NCBI GenBank assembly: GCA_009699575.1
Contig: WLNY01000004.1
Span: forward strand, 1-64,000
Source: Actinomycetota bacterium
Lineage (GTDB): Bacteria > Actinomycetota > Actinomycetes > Nanopelagicales > Nanopelagicaceae
Reading direction: 5' to 3'
DNA: 64,000 nt
Of the stretch, positions 56,985-64,000 are shown in pieces; the stretch's first letter is position 1, and every line of letters begins with the position of its first letter. A model generated the notes under the pieces. It saw only the letters and a list, made by a program, of their open reading frames with translations, ran no database searches and was not told where the DNA came from. The translations under genes and the position numbers were made by a program.

Positions 56985-57941
56985 ATGACCGTTGGGATTT
57001 TATTGGTCGGAGGATTTGGAACGCGCCTAGCACCACTTACGCGTGATACTCCCAAACCTATGTTGCCTATTGCCGGCATTCCGGTGACAGAACATCAACT
57101 TGAAATGGCTAAAAAAGCTGGAATAAGCCGAGTTGTCCTAGCAACATCATATTTATCAGAAACATTCACACCATACTTTGGTGATGGCTCCCGATTCGGA
57201 ATGCAATTAAGTTATGCAGTCGAAGAGTCTCCTCTTGGAACTGGCGGGGCGATACGAAATGCGGCGCAACTCCTTGAAGGAGATGAAACGATTGTTGTTC
57301 TTAATGGTGATGTATTAAGTAGACATGACTTATCACAGCAAATTAGATTCCACATAAAAAATAAAGCTGATGTGACTTTACATCTAACTCATGTGGCTGA
57401 TGCACGTGCATATGGTTGTGTTCCGATTGACTCGAACGGCCGAGTCAAAGATTTTCTTGAGAAAATGGAAAATCCAATCACAAATACAATTAATGCCGGA
57501 TGTTATGTTTTTAATTCTCGAGTGATTGATGCAATTCAGAGCAATCAAGTTGTGAGTATCGAACGAGATGTTTTTCCAAAGCTCGTCAGCGAAGGTAAGA
57601 AAGTTTTTGGGTATGTTGAAGATTCCTATTGGTTAGACATTGGAACTCCTCGCGCTTTACTTCAAGGCTCAATTGATTATGTCAACGGCGATTTTAAAGC
57701 CATGAATAATGTTGAAATTGATTCAACTGCGCTTCTCACAGGTGGTACATGTATCGGATCTGATTCACTTATTGGTTCGCAGGTACGCATTGATTCCAGC
57801 ATCATCGGTGCGGCTGTCACTATCGAAAGTGGAGCGGTGCTTCAACAATGCTATGTAGCACCAGGGACGACCATCCCAAAAAATTCGCATTTCACGCGCA
57901 GTTATTGCGCAAATGACCTCATCGAGCCCCTCAACCTGTAA
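56985..57941 (+). CDS. manC: Mannose-1-phosphate guanylyltransferase-like nucleotidyltransferase
   Basis: Makes GDP-mannose (or a related NDP-sugar) from the hexose-1-phosphate. 318 residues with the nucleotidyltransferase signature GGFGTRLAPLTRDTPKPMLPI at the start, GTGGAIRNA, NGDVL, and a short left-handed beta-helix tail (about 235-300). It corresponds to mycobacterial Rv3264c near whiB2. It begins 3 bases after dapC and ends at a terminator. Substrate assignment follows synteny with manB at 63240. Confidence 0.85.
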   Translation: MTVGILLVGGFGTRLAPLTRDTPKPMLPIAGIPVTEHQLEMAKKAGISRVVLATSYLSETFTPYFGDGSRFGMQLSYAVEESPLGTGGAIRNAAQLLEGDETIVVLNGDVLSRHDLSQQIRFHIKNKADVTLHLTHVADARAYGCVPIDSNGRVKDFLEKMENPITNTINAGCYVFNSRVIDAIQSNQVVSIERDVFPKLVSEGKKVFGYVEDSYWLDIGTPRALLQGSIDYVNGDFKAMNNVEIDSTALLTGGTCIGSDSLIGSQVRIDSSIIGAAVTIESGAVLQQCYVAPGTTIPKNSHFTRSYCANDLIEPLNL

Positions 57942-57956
57942 TTGAGGCTCGTTTTT
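57924..57956 (+). terminator. Intrinsic terminator after manC
   Basis: GAGCC(CC)TCAA pairs with TTGAGGCTC around a short loop, with a two-base bulge, followed by GTTTTT. The stem starts inside the manC coding end. Confidence 0.75.
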
Positions 57957-58022
57957 ATGCGTGGAAAATGAGCATTTCGCCTCTTTAGGGCATTAGCCCC
58001 CCAATATTTTTCCCTCTAGGAC

Positions 58023-58051
58023 TTGACTTAAAGGGATTACAAGCGTGTAAT
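58023..58051 (+). promoter_or_regulatory. whiB2 promoter (-35 and -10)
   Basis: TTGACT, a 17-base spacer, then TGTAAT. This is the best conventional promoter in the window and gives a leader of about 50 bases. Confidence 0.6.
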
Positions 58052-58110
58052 TCACTCATAGACGTGTATTCCAATCGGGAATTAGCGCGATGTTTAAAGG
58101 AGAATCGGAT

Positions 58111-58428
58111 ATGCCGATCCGCCCACAAGAATCTAAGCCGGCCGCGTCCCAACACCCAGGTGGCATGGGAACAGGCCCAACCATTGTGCTTGCCTCCGGC
58201 GACACAGTTGAACTTTCATGGCAAGAACGAGCTCTGTGTGCACAAACAGACCCAGAAGCTTTCTTTCCAGAAAAAGGTGGCTCAACACGTGAAGCTAAGA
58301 GAGTCTGTCTTTCATGTGATGTTCGCTCACAGTGTTTGGAATACGCACTTGCACATGATGAAAGATTTGGAATTTGGGGCGGTCTTTCAGAACGAGAACG
58401 CCGTCGCTTAAAGCGTCGCCCAGCTTAA
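58111..58428 (+). CDS. whiB2: WhiB-family iron-sulfur regulator (WhiB2-like)
   Basis: A 105-residue 4Fe-4S regulatory protein that works with the sigma factor in control of division and differentiation. Four cluster cysteines are visible: ALC at the start, then RVCLSCDVRSQC. The GIWGG turn and the basic ERERRRLKRR DNA-binding tail follow. Synteny with manC and manB identifies WhiB2 (WhmD). ATG at 58111 is chosen because AAAGGAG (58096-58102) lies 8 bases upstream; the earlier ATG at 58090 would put this site inside the gene. Confidence 0.9.
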   Translation: MPIRPQESKPAASQHPGGMGTGPTIVLASGDTVELSWQERALCAQTDPEAFFPEKGGSTREAKRVCLSCDVRSQCLEYALAHDERFGIWGGLSERERRRLKRRPA

Positions 58429-58440
58429 GGTTTGACTTTG

Positions 58441-61400
58441 ATGGCTGAAAAAGCCACGAAGAGCGCACTGCATGTGAGTGCAATCTTGGTCGTGCATGAT
58501 GGTGCGCGCTGGCTTCCAGAAGTTGTTGCATCGCTGATGTCACAGAGTCGCCACTTCGACGATATTTTGGCAGTCGATACAGGTTCGACAGATTCTTCGA
58601 AAAAACTTCTCACAACTGCGCGCCTTTCGTGCCTTGAACTCGAGAGGGAAGTTGGTTTTGGTGATGCGGTTTGGATTGCAACGCAGTCACTGGAAGAGAA
58701 TGAAAATCGTGAGAACGAATGGTTATGGATTTTGCACGATGACTGCGTCATGGCCTCTGATGCTCTTGAGCAATTAATTAACGCTGTAGAAGATCGTCCT
58801 CAAGTAGTAATGGCCGGTCCTAAAATTTTAGGTTGGCATGATCGTTCGCATCTACTTGAAATCGGTATCAGTATCGCTTCTGATGGCGCTCGCTGGACGG
58901 GCCTTGAACAACACGAGTACGACCAAGGACAACGCGACGGTGTACATGAAGTTCTTGCCGTAAGTACAGCGGGAGCCCTTATTCGACGTGATGTTTTTGA
59001 GGATCTTGGGGGCTTTGATCACAACCTTTCACTTTTCCGAGATGATGTGGATTTTGGTTGGCGCGTAAGAGTTGCAGGACATTCCGTCATTGCAGTTTCT
59101 GAAGCGAAAGCTTTTCACGCGGAAGCATCTGCCTCGGAACGCCGACCAATTGATGTTGCTAATGCATTTTTGCACCGTCCGCTTTTGCTGGATCGACGCA
59201 ATGCTGCATACGTACTTCTAGCAAATTCAACCTGGTGGATGTTGCCGTGGTTATTTCTGCAGTTACTTGGTTCTTCAATTGCTCGTTCGATTGCGTATTT
59301 AGTCGCAAAATTGCCTGGTTATGCAAGCGATGAAATCCTTGCAATCATCACTTTAGTTATCCATCCTCGTGAACTTATTAGTGCTAGAAAATTTCGACGA
59401 AAACATAGGCTTATATCTGCCCGTGTGGTTAAAGAATTTATTCCACCTCGACGGAAACAAATTCGCCAAAGTATCGAGAGATTATTTGATTCAATTCGAT
59501 TGGCAGTTCTTCCAGTCGCTCGCGAGAAAGTCAGTGTTGATGAAGTTATAACAGATGATGAAGATCTTCTAAGCCCAGTGGATTCTCCTCGTTGGCGCTC
59601 AATTTTTAGGAAACCCAAAGTAATAGCTGGCTCAATAATGATGCTTGTGCTCCTCGCGTGGTCACGAAATAGATTTGGAAATCTAGTGGGTGGAAGTCTT
59701 CCTGCAACCCCTTCGGGTGCGCGAGATTTATGGAGTACTTATTTCGAATCGTGGCATCAAGTCGGTATGGGAAGCGAAAGCGCCGCCCCACCGTGGATTG
59801 CGGTACTTGCCTCCCTAGCGACAGTTCTCTTAGGAAAAGCCTCTTTATTGATCACCCTCGGAATATTTTTTGCTCCACTATTTTTTATGCTTTCGAGTTA
59901 CCGAGCTTTTTCTCGAATTACCCCTCACGAACCTCTGAGGGTCGGTGCGAGTTTTCTTTATGCCATTTCTCCCGTTTCGATTGCAAGTATTAATTCTGGT
60001 CGAATCGGAACTCTGGCTGTTTTGCTCCTGCTTCCATTTCTCGCGATTGCATCCAGCCAATGGTCGAGTATCGAGAGAGTTTCATGGAGAAAGTTATTTG
60101 CTTATTCCTTGCTGCTCTCAGTCCTATTTTCGTTCAGCACACTTTCTATGATTCTCCTGCTTAGTTTGACTACAGTGAAAGTCGCTTTGGACTATAGAGA
60201 ATTTTTGGTTGATGGCGAGCAAAGTATTTTTCGTATTCGTATAGTAAAACGATTAGTACTTTTACTCGTGCCATTCTTGGTACTCATTCCTTGGAGTTTT
60301 AAGATTCTTTCTCCACTATCGGGAATTCTTCTAGAGCCTGGCATCGCTACTTCTGGCGGTGGATTTCGTTTAGCAATGATCGCCAATCCTGGAGGAGCCG
60401 GTTCGGTGCCCTGGTGGATCGTTGCTCCGTTTACCGCCCTCATAATTATCGGACTGTTCTCACGCACTAGAGCTAAAGCCGTTGCTGAATTCGGATTTGG
60501 GGCACTCGGACTTTCCGTGATTCTTGGATCACTCACAATTACTGGCAACGGCTCATCAACGCCAACACGAGTGTGGGTTGGAAGTCTTATCGCTTGCGCA
60601 ACATTGGCCGCAATTATTACCGGTGTAATAATCTTGGATCGATTACGTGAAATTTTAGTAGTTACAAATTTCCATTTCCGACACATGCTGGCTTTAAGCC
60701 TCACCATCGCCACTGTTTTTTATTCGATAACTTCAATCTTTTGGGTTGTTACTGCAGGCTCAGATTCTCCTGTTCGTGCGACATCTCAAACAGTTTTACC
60801 CGCATTTCTGGGTGCAGAAGCTGGTTCAAAAACAGTAGTCTTGCGTGAAGTTAATTCCAACGGCCGGGTAAATTTGCAGTACTACATAACTCGTGGCCAC
60901 GATGCATTCCTAGGTGAACCGGACTTGGCTCCAGTCGAAACGGAGGAAATTACTAAAGCAGTGCGAGAATTGGTTGACGGAACTGGCATCAGCAGCTCAA
61001 AAACACTCGCACGTTTTGGAATCAAGTATTTATTTGTGAAAAATAGTGAGAATAGAGAACTGATTCAAACTATTGATGGTCTTGGAGGCTTCGCCCGAGC
61101 TTCTTCCACATCGGCAGGTGTTGTTTGGCGAGTCTCCGGGGCGCTCGGCCGTCTCATTTATATTTCACGGTCAGGGGACTCTTTCCCACTTGAGAGTAGT
61201 GATGTTGGGGCGAGAACTAATGTTCCAGGCCCTGGAACAATTTTATTAACAGATACCTACAGTCGCTCGTGGCAAATTTTTCAAAATGGTGTGCGCTTAG
61301 AACGTTCCCAAGATCGTAATGGCTTGACCACGTTCAGAGTTGAAGAAAAAGGAGAAATCTCATTAGTGCACGATGGGACTATTCGTCGCGGCTTTCTTTC

Positions 61401-61491
61401 GTTGCAACTTGTTCTCATCGTTCTCGTTCTCGTTTTGGCAGCACCTTCGGGTCGACGCAAGCGTGAAATTTCGGAAAAGGAATTGACATGA
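58441..61491 (+). CDS. Giant family 2 glycosyltransferase with multi-span membrane domain
   Basis: A 1019-residue membrane enzyme. Residues about 10-260 are a GT-A domain with SAILVVHDGARWLPEVV, the HDDC acidic motif in place of DxD, and GGFDHNLSLFRDDVDFGWRV. The rest has roughly a dozen membrane helices interrupted by loops, including a long basic cytoplasmic stretch (about 310-390), and ends in an extracytoplasmic domain plus one final helix. It probably transfers a sugar onto a lipid-linked envelope polymer. Large GT2 proteins with this layout recur beside whiB2 and DUF5719 in Actinobacteria. It starts 12 bases after whiB2 and is coupled to DUF5719. Confidence 0.82.
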   Translation: MAEKATKSALHVSAILVVHDGARWLPEVVASLMSQSRHFDDILAVDTGSTDSSKKLLTTARLSCLELEREVGFGDAVWIATQSLEENENRENEWLWILHDDCVMASDALEQLINAVEDRPQVVMAGPKILGWHDRSHLLEIGISIASDGARWTGLEQHEYDQGQRDGVHEVLAVSTAGALIRRDVFEDLGGFDHNLSLFRDDVDFGWRVRVAGHSVIAVSEAKAFHAEASASERRPIDVANAFLHRPLLLDRRNAAYVLLANSTWWMLPWLFLQLLGSSIARSIAYLVAKLPGYASDEILAIITLVIHPRELISARKFRRKHRLISARVVKEFIPPRRKQIRQSIERLFDSIRLAVLPVAREKVSVDEVITDDEDLLSPVDSPRWRSIFRKPKVIAGSIMMLVLLAWSRNRFGNLVGGSLPATPSGARDLWSTYFESWHQVGMGSESAAPPWIAVLASLATVLLGKASLLITLGIFFAPLFFMLSSYRAFSRITPHEPLRVGASFLYAISPVSIASINSGRIGTLAVLLLLPFLAIASSQWSSIERVSWRKLFAYSLLLSVLFSFSTLSMILLLSLTTVKVALDYREFLVDGEQSIFRIRIVKRLVLLLVPFLVLIPWSFKILSPLSGILLEPGIATSGGGFRLAMIANPGGAGSVPWWIVAPFTALIIIGLFSRTRAKAVAEFGFGALGLSVILGSLTITGNGSSTPTRVWVGSLIACATLAAIITGVIILDRLREILVVTNFHFRHMLALSLTIATVFYSITSIFWVVTAGSDSPVRATSQTVLPAFLGAEAGSKTVVLREVNSNGRVNLQYYITRGHDAFLGEPDLAPVETEEITKAVRELVDGTGISSSKTLARFGIKYLFVKNSENRELIQTIDGLGGFARASSTSAGVVWRVSGALGRLIYISRSGDSFPLESSDVGARTNVPGPGTILLTDTYSRSWQIFQNGVRLERSQDRNGLTTFRVEEKGEISLVHDGTIRRGFLSLQLVLIVLVLVLAAPSGRRKREISEKELT

Positions 61492-62777
61492 AGTTTCAAC
61501 GTTTCTTTTCAGTTGTAGCGCTGACTACAGTCACACTAATACTCGCAAACCTTCTCGCGGGAGTAGCTTCAAAAGAGCAATTCTCGGAAAATTTCCCAGC
61601 AGTGGTGTGCCCTCCAACCTTGCCCGGCCTTACATCTCAGATTTCAATTCAAAAGAGATCAGTGAAATTTCGAACTGTAGGGTCAAATTCCTCAAAGTTC
61701 ATTCCAATGCGCATGACGCGTTTTAAAGTTATAAAAAATCCAATTCTCGTGGATGCGCAAGGCATCTCTCCCGTTGTGTGGCAAAGCAAGGCCGGCAACT
61801 GGACGGGTGGAACAATTTGTACCGCACCAGTTTCGAATCAGTGGTTTGTTGGAGGCACTTCTGATGTAACTACTCGTGGCCATCTGGTACTTGTAAATAG
61901 CGGCCTGAGTGAATCGATTATTGATATTAATGTGTGGAGCGAAAATGGACCCGAACTCTCAAAAGTTTTCACCGTTTCTGATAATTCCTACATAACTCTT
62001 TCACTTGATGCACTTGCACCTGGTGCTACTCAGATTGTTATTCACGTTGCACCGCGATCAGGTCGAGTGAACTCTTTTCTAATTGACGAACGCGGCAAAG
62101 GTCTTCGCAGCCTGGGCGGTGAAATGGTGAATTCTTCTATCGAATCATCGAAAGACATATTTATTCCTGCTATTCCGCGTGCTGTGAAAATTGCATCCCG
62201 AATTCCTCAAGAATTGCGAGTTCTCGTTCCGGGAGACTCGGATGCGAATTTTAGTGTTGAAGTAGTTTCAGATGATGGAAAATTTACGCCCGTTGGACTG
62301 GATGAAGAAACTATTAAAAGTGGAGTAGTTAATACCATCTCAATCGATCCTGATATTTCATCAACTTTTTATGGTTTGGTAATTCATTCTGATCAACCGA
62401 TTGTTGCTGCGGTCTACTCACGCGGAGCGAAGGATTTCACATGGAGTACGGCAGCTCCCAAACTTTCGCCTTTCGCACTAAGCGTCACGGGACTGAATCC
62501 GACACTTATTTTTACGGGTGACTCCATAGACGTATCCATTACGGCAAAACTTTCCAGCGGAAAAACAATTAAGCGTAGAATTTTAGGCTCCGATATTGGA
62601 TTCTGGAGAGTTCCCGATTCAGTACTCTCGGTTTCTATGACGAAAGTCAGTAAAGATACTTATGGGGCAGCACTTCTGTCATCGCAAAGCGGCACTGGAT
62701 ATTTCCCGCTGATTCCTGGTAGTACCTTGACTCGATCGGAAGTTCCTAGTGCAAACATCCGCGTCCTAAATCCCTGA
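61488..62777 (+). CDS. DUF5719-family secreted or anchored protein
   Basis: A 429-residue protein with an N-terminal hydrophobic segment (about 7-27, signal anchor or signal peptide). The long extracytoplasmic part is rich in beta-strand patterns and Ser/Thr, and contains one early CPPTLPG and one IC-containing region (GGTICTAPVSNQW). No enzyme motif is seen. Size, position between the large glycosyltransferase and DUF3499, and the 4-base overlap with the glycosyltransferase match DUF5719. It may act as a partner of the glycosyltransferase (inference). Confidence 0.75.
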   Translation: MKFQRFFSVVALTTVTLILANLLAGVASKEQFSENFPAVVCPPTLPGLTSQISIQKRSVKFRTVGSNSSKFIPMRMTRFKVIKNPILVDAQGISPVVWQSKAGNWTGGTICTAPVSNQWFVGGTSDVTTRGHLVLVNSGLSESIIDINVWSENGPELSKVFTVSDNSYITLSLDALAPGATQIVIHVAPRSGRVNSFLIDERGKGLRSLGGEMVNSSIESSKDIFIPAIPRAVKIASRIPQELRVLVPGDSDANFSVEVVSDDGKFTPVGLDEETIKSGVVNTISIDPDISSTFYGLVIHSDQPIVAAVYSRGAKDFTWSTAAPKLSPFALSVTGLNPTLIFTGDSIDVSITAKLSSGKTIKRRILGSDIGFWRVPDSVLSVSMTKVSKDTYGAALLSSQSGTGYFPLIPGSTLTRSEVPSANIRVLNP

Positions 62778-62806
62778 CAATCCCAACTTTTGACGCCTCC
62801 AACCAC

Positions 62807-62812
62807 TAACCT
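62807..62812 (+). promoter_or_regulatory. -10 element, leaderless start of the DUF3499 gene
   Basis: TAACCT, 7 bases (CTCTAGT), ATG at 62820. It decides this start over an in-frame codon at 62790. Confidence 0.55.
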
Positions 62813-62819
62813 CTCTAGT

Positions 62820-63191
62820 ATGAATTCGCAATCAAAATATGGACGCGCATGTTCGCGTTCAAGTTGCCGACTTCTTGCCACAATGACTTTGACCTATAAC
62901 TATGCTGATTCATCGGCAGTGCTCGGCCCTTTAGCAACTCACTCAGAACCACATGCCTACGATCTATGTGAAACACACGGGCAACGAATGACTGTCCCGA
63001 ACGGCTGGAATGTCATTAGGCAATCCAACGAAGGGATCGAGCAGGAGCATTCTGATGATGATTTAATGGCCATCGCAGATGCTGTTCGAGAAGTGGTTGC
63101 CAATAGCTCTGATGGCGCAGGAATTTCTCACCCATCAATTCCTCAAGCCTCAGTAGGTCGCCGAGGCCATCTGCGCTCTGTACCTTCTTAA
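62820..63191 (+). CDS. DUF3499-family putative zinc protein
   Basis: A 123-residue protein. The N-terminal half has a C-x4-C pair (RACSRSSC) and a CETH motif further on, probably a zinc site, together with PHAYDLCETHGQRMTVPNGW, the DUF3499 core (mycobacterial Rv3258c). The C-terminal half is acidic then Ser-rich. Function is unknown. It sits between DUF5719 and manB as in other Actinobacteria. Confidence 0.82.
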   Translation: MNSQSKYGRACSRSSCRLLATMTLTYNYADSSAVLGPLATHSEPHAYDLCETHGQRMTVPNGWNVIRQSNEGIEQEHSDDDLMAIADAVREVVANSSDGAGISHPSIPQASVGRRGHLRSVPS

Positions 63192-63239
63192 ACTTCTTTG
63201 CTACATGGCCGTTTTTTCTAGAGAAATTAGTGAAATAAG

Positions 63240-64000
63240 ATGACTTTTCCAAATATTTTCAAGGCGTACGACATTCGAGGGCTTGTCGAAACTGAATTGA
63301 CGGCTGACTTTACTTTTGCCTTAGGTGTGGCTTATGCAAGATTTCTTCAAATTGAACGTGAGCCAGCAAGTGTTGTTGTTGGTGAAGATATGCGTCCGTC
63401 ATCTCCAGAACTTGCTGAGGCATTTTCTTCTGGGATTACTTCACAAGGTCTAGATGTTATCCGCATAGGATTAGCATCGACAGATATGCTTTATTTCGCT
63501 TCTGGAAAACTAAACCTACCGGGTGCAATGTTTACGGCGAGCCACAACCCAGCTGCATATAACGGAATAAAACTCTGCCTCAGTGGTGCCCGCCCAGTTG
63601 GAAAAGAAACTGGATTACAAGTTATTGAAAATTTCATGCGCGAAGGATCTCCAATGTCCTTCAGGTCTCTCGGATTAGAAAAGCACTCTGACATGCTGCA
63701 AGAATATGTATCGCATTTGCTTGGCCTTGTAGATGTCACTGGTATCAGAAGGCTAAAAATTGTTATTGATGCAGGTAATGGAATGGCTGGCTTTACGGCT
63801 CCAGCTATATTTGCCGGCATAAATGCAGAGGTCATACCAATGTATTTCGAATTAGATGGAACGTTTCCAAACCACGAAGCCAATCCAATTGATTCTGCGA
63901 ACCTTGTCGATTTACAGGCAAGTGTGATCAAAAATCAGGCGGATATAGGACTTGCATTTGACGGAGATGCAGATCGTTGCTTTCTCGTGGATGAGAAAGG
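63240..64000 (+). CDS. manB: Phosphomannomutase/phosphoglucomutase, 3' truncated by window end
   Basis: Interconverts mannose-6-phosphate and mannose-1-phosphate, supplying the substrate for the guanylyltransferase at 56985. About 253 residues are visible. The start is FPNIFKAYDIRG, the phosphoserine loop is FTASHNPAAYNGIK (about residue 100), and the metal-binding DGDADRC lies near the window edge. The gene continues beyond 64000. It matches mycobacterial ManB (Rv3257c) in position. The upstream gap 63192-63239 is AT-rich; no convincing -10 or ribosome site is seen. Confidence 0.93.
   Translation, partial: MTFPNIFKAYDIRGLVETELTADFTFALGVAYARFLQIEREPASVVVGEDMRPSSPELAEAFSSGITSQGLDVIRIGLASTDMLYFASGKLNLPGAMFTASHNPAAYNGIKLCLSGARPVGKETGLQVIENFMREGSPMSFRSLGLEKHSDMLQEYVSHLLGLVDVTGIRRLKIVIDAGNGMAGFTAPAIFAGINAEVIPMYFELDGTFPNHEANPIDSANLVDLQASVIKNQADIGLAFDGDADRCFLVDEK

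Noticed and set aside
60192-60713. 173-codon open frame on the minus strand
   Set aside because: Antisense to the membrane part of the giant glycosyltransferase; hydrophobic codons read backwards give a spurious long frame.

Overview
The window reads as one uninterrupted stretch of chromosome from a small-genome, AT-leaning member of the Actinobacteria. The evidence is the gene content: WhiB2, mycothiol deacetylase MshB, acyl-CoA carboxylase with its epsilon subunit, GuaB3, and several actinobacteria-only families (DUF3017, DUF3107, DUF3117, DUF3499, DUF5719, DUF6350). Gene order repeatedly follows mycobacteria and streptomycetes: punA-pmmB, accD-accE-maf-accA next to birA-purK-purE, htrA-tatB-mrp, fdx-dapC, and manC-whiB2-manB. 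The modest GC content and extreme compactness suggest freshwater Nanopelagicales (acI) or a similar streamlined lineage. That placement is inference, because no rRNA gene is present.

Layout: 1-717 is the C-terminal part of a CarH-like B12 regulator. 777-4571 is a guanine-nucleotide cluster (guaB without CBS domains, guaB3, guaA). 4558-8260 holds a secreted cyclophilin, a PIG-L deacetylase and PcrA helicase. 8307-16903 combines TCA-cycle genes (sucC, sucD, mdh, icd) with late purine and one-carbon genes (purN, purH, folD). 17672-21208 holds a sugar-ABC ATPase, a CNNM-type membrane protein and trpS. 21210-30146 covers nucleoside salvage, the biotin-dependent carboxylase, birA and purK-purE. 30143-36964 is a cell-surface polysaccharide locus (ugd, LCP ligase, glycosyltransferase, two-gene ABC exporter, SpoIID-like protein). 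36957-50658 holds dapD, a LOG protein, a lone sigma region 4, pepA, htrA-tatB-mrp, transporters and a DEAD helicase. 50778-55903 covers sulfur and thiol metabolism (MoeZ, MshB, a CysRS-like ligase with a GNAT) and ferredoxin. 55914-64000 holds dapC and the mannose/envelope cluster manC, whiB2, a giant glycosyltransferase, DUF5719, DUF3499 and manB.

Nearly all bases are coding. No gene-free stretch exceeds 300 bases; the longest are 57942-58110, 18755-18893 and 50659-50777, each described where it holds something. I found no tRNA, rRNA, CRISPR array, insertion sequence, phage gene or long repeat.

The clearest pattern not explained by the genes is promoter architecture. At least twenty genes have a TAnnnT hexamer ending exactly 6 or 7 bases before the start codon, as expected for leaderless mRNAs. 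Several divergent gene pairs are served by two such promoters packed into 18-36 bases. Other points of interest are the CarH-type photoreceptor motif, the Bateman-less IMP dehydrogenase, two genes that seem to need non-standard start codons (dapC CTG, CoA-binding protein ATT), the CysRS-like/GNAT pair beside mshB, and a lone sigma region 4 near an htrA locus that lacks sigE-rseA.
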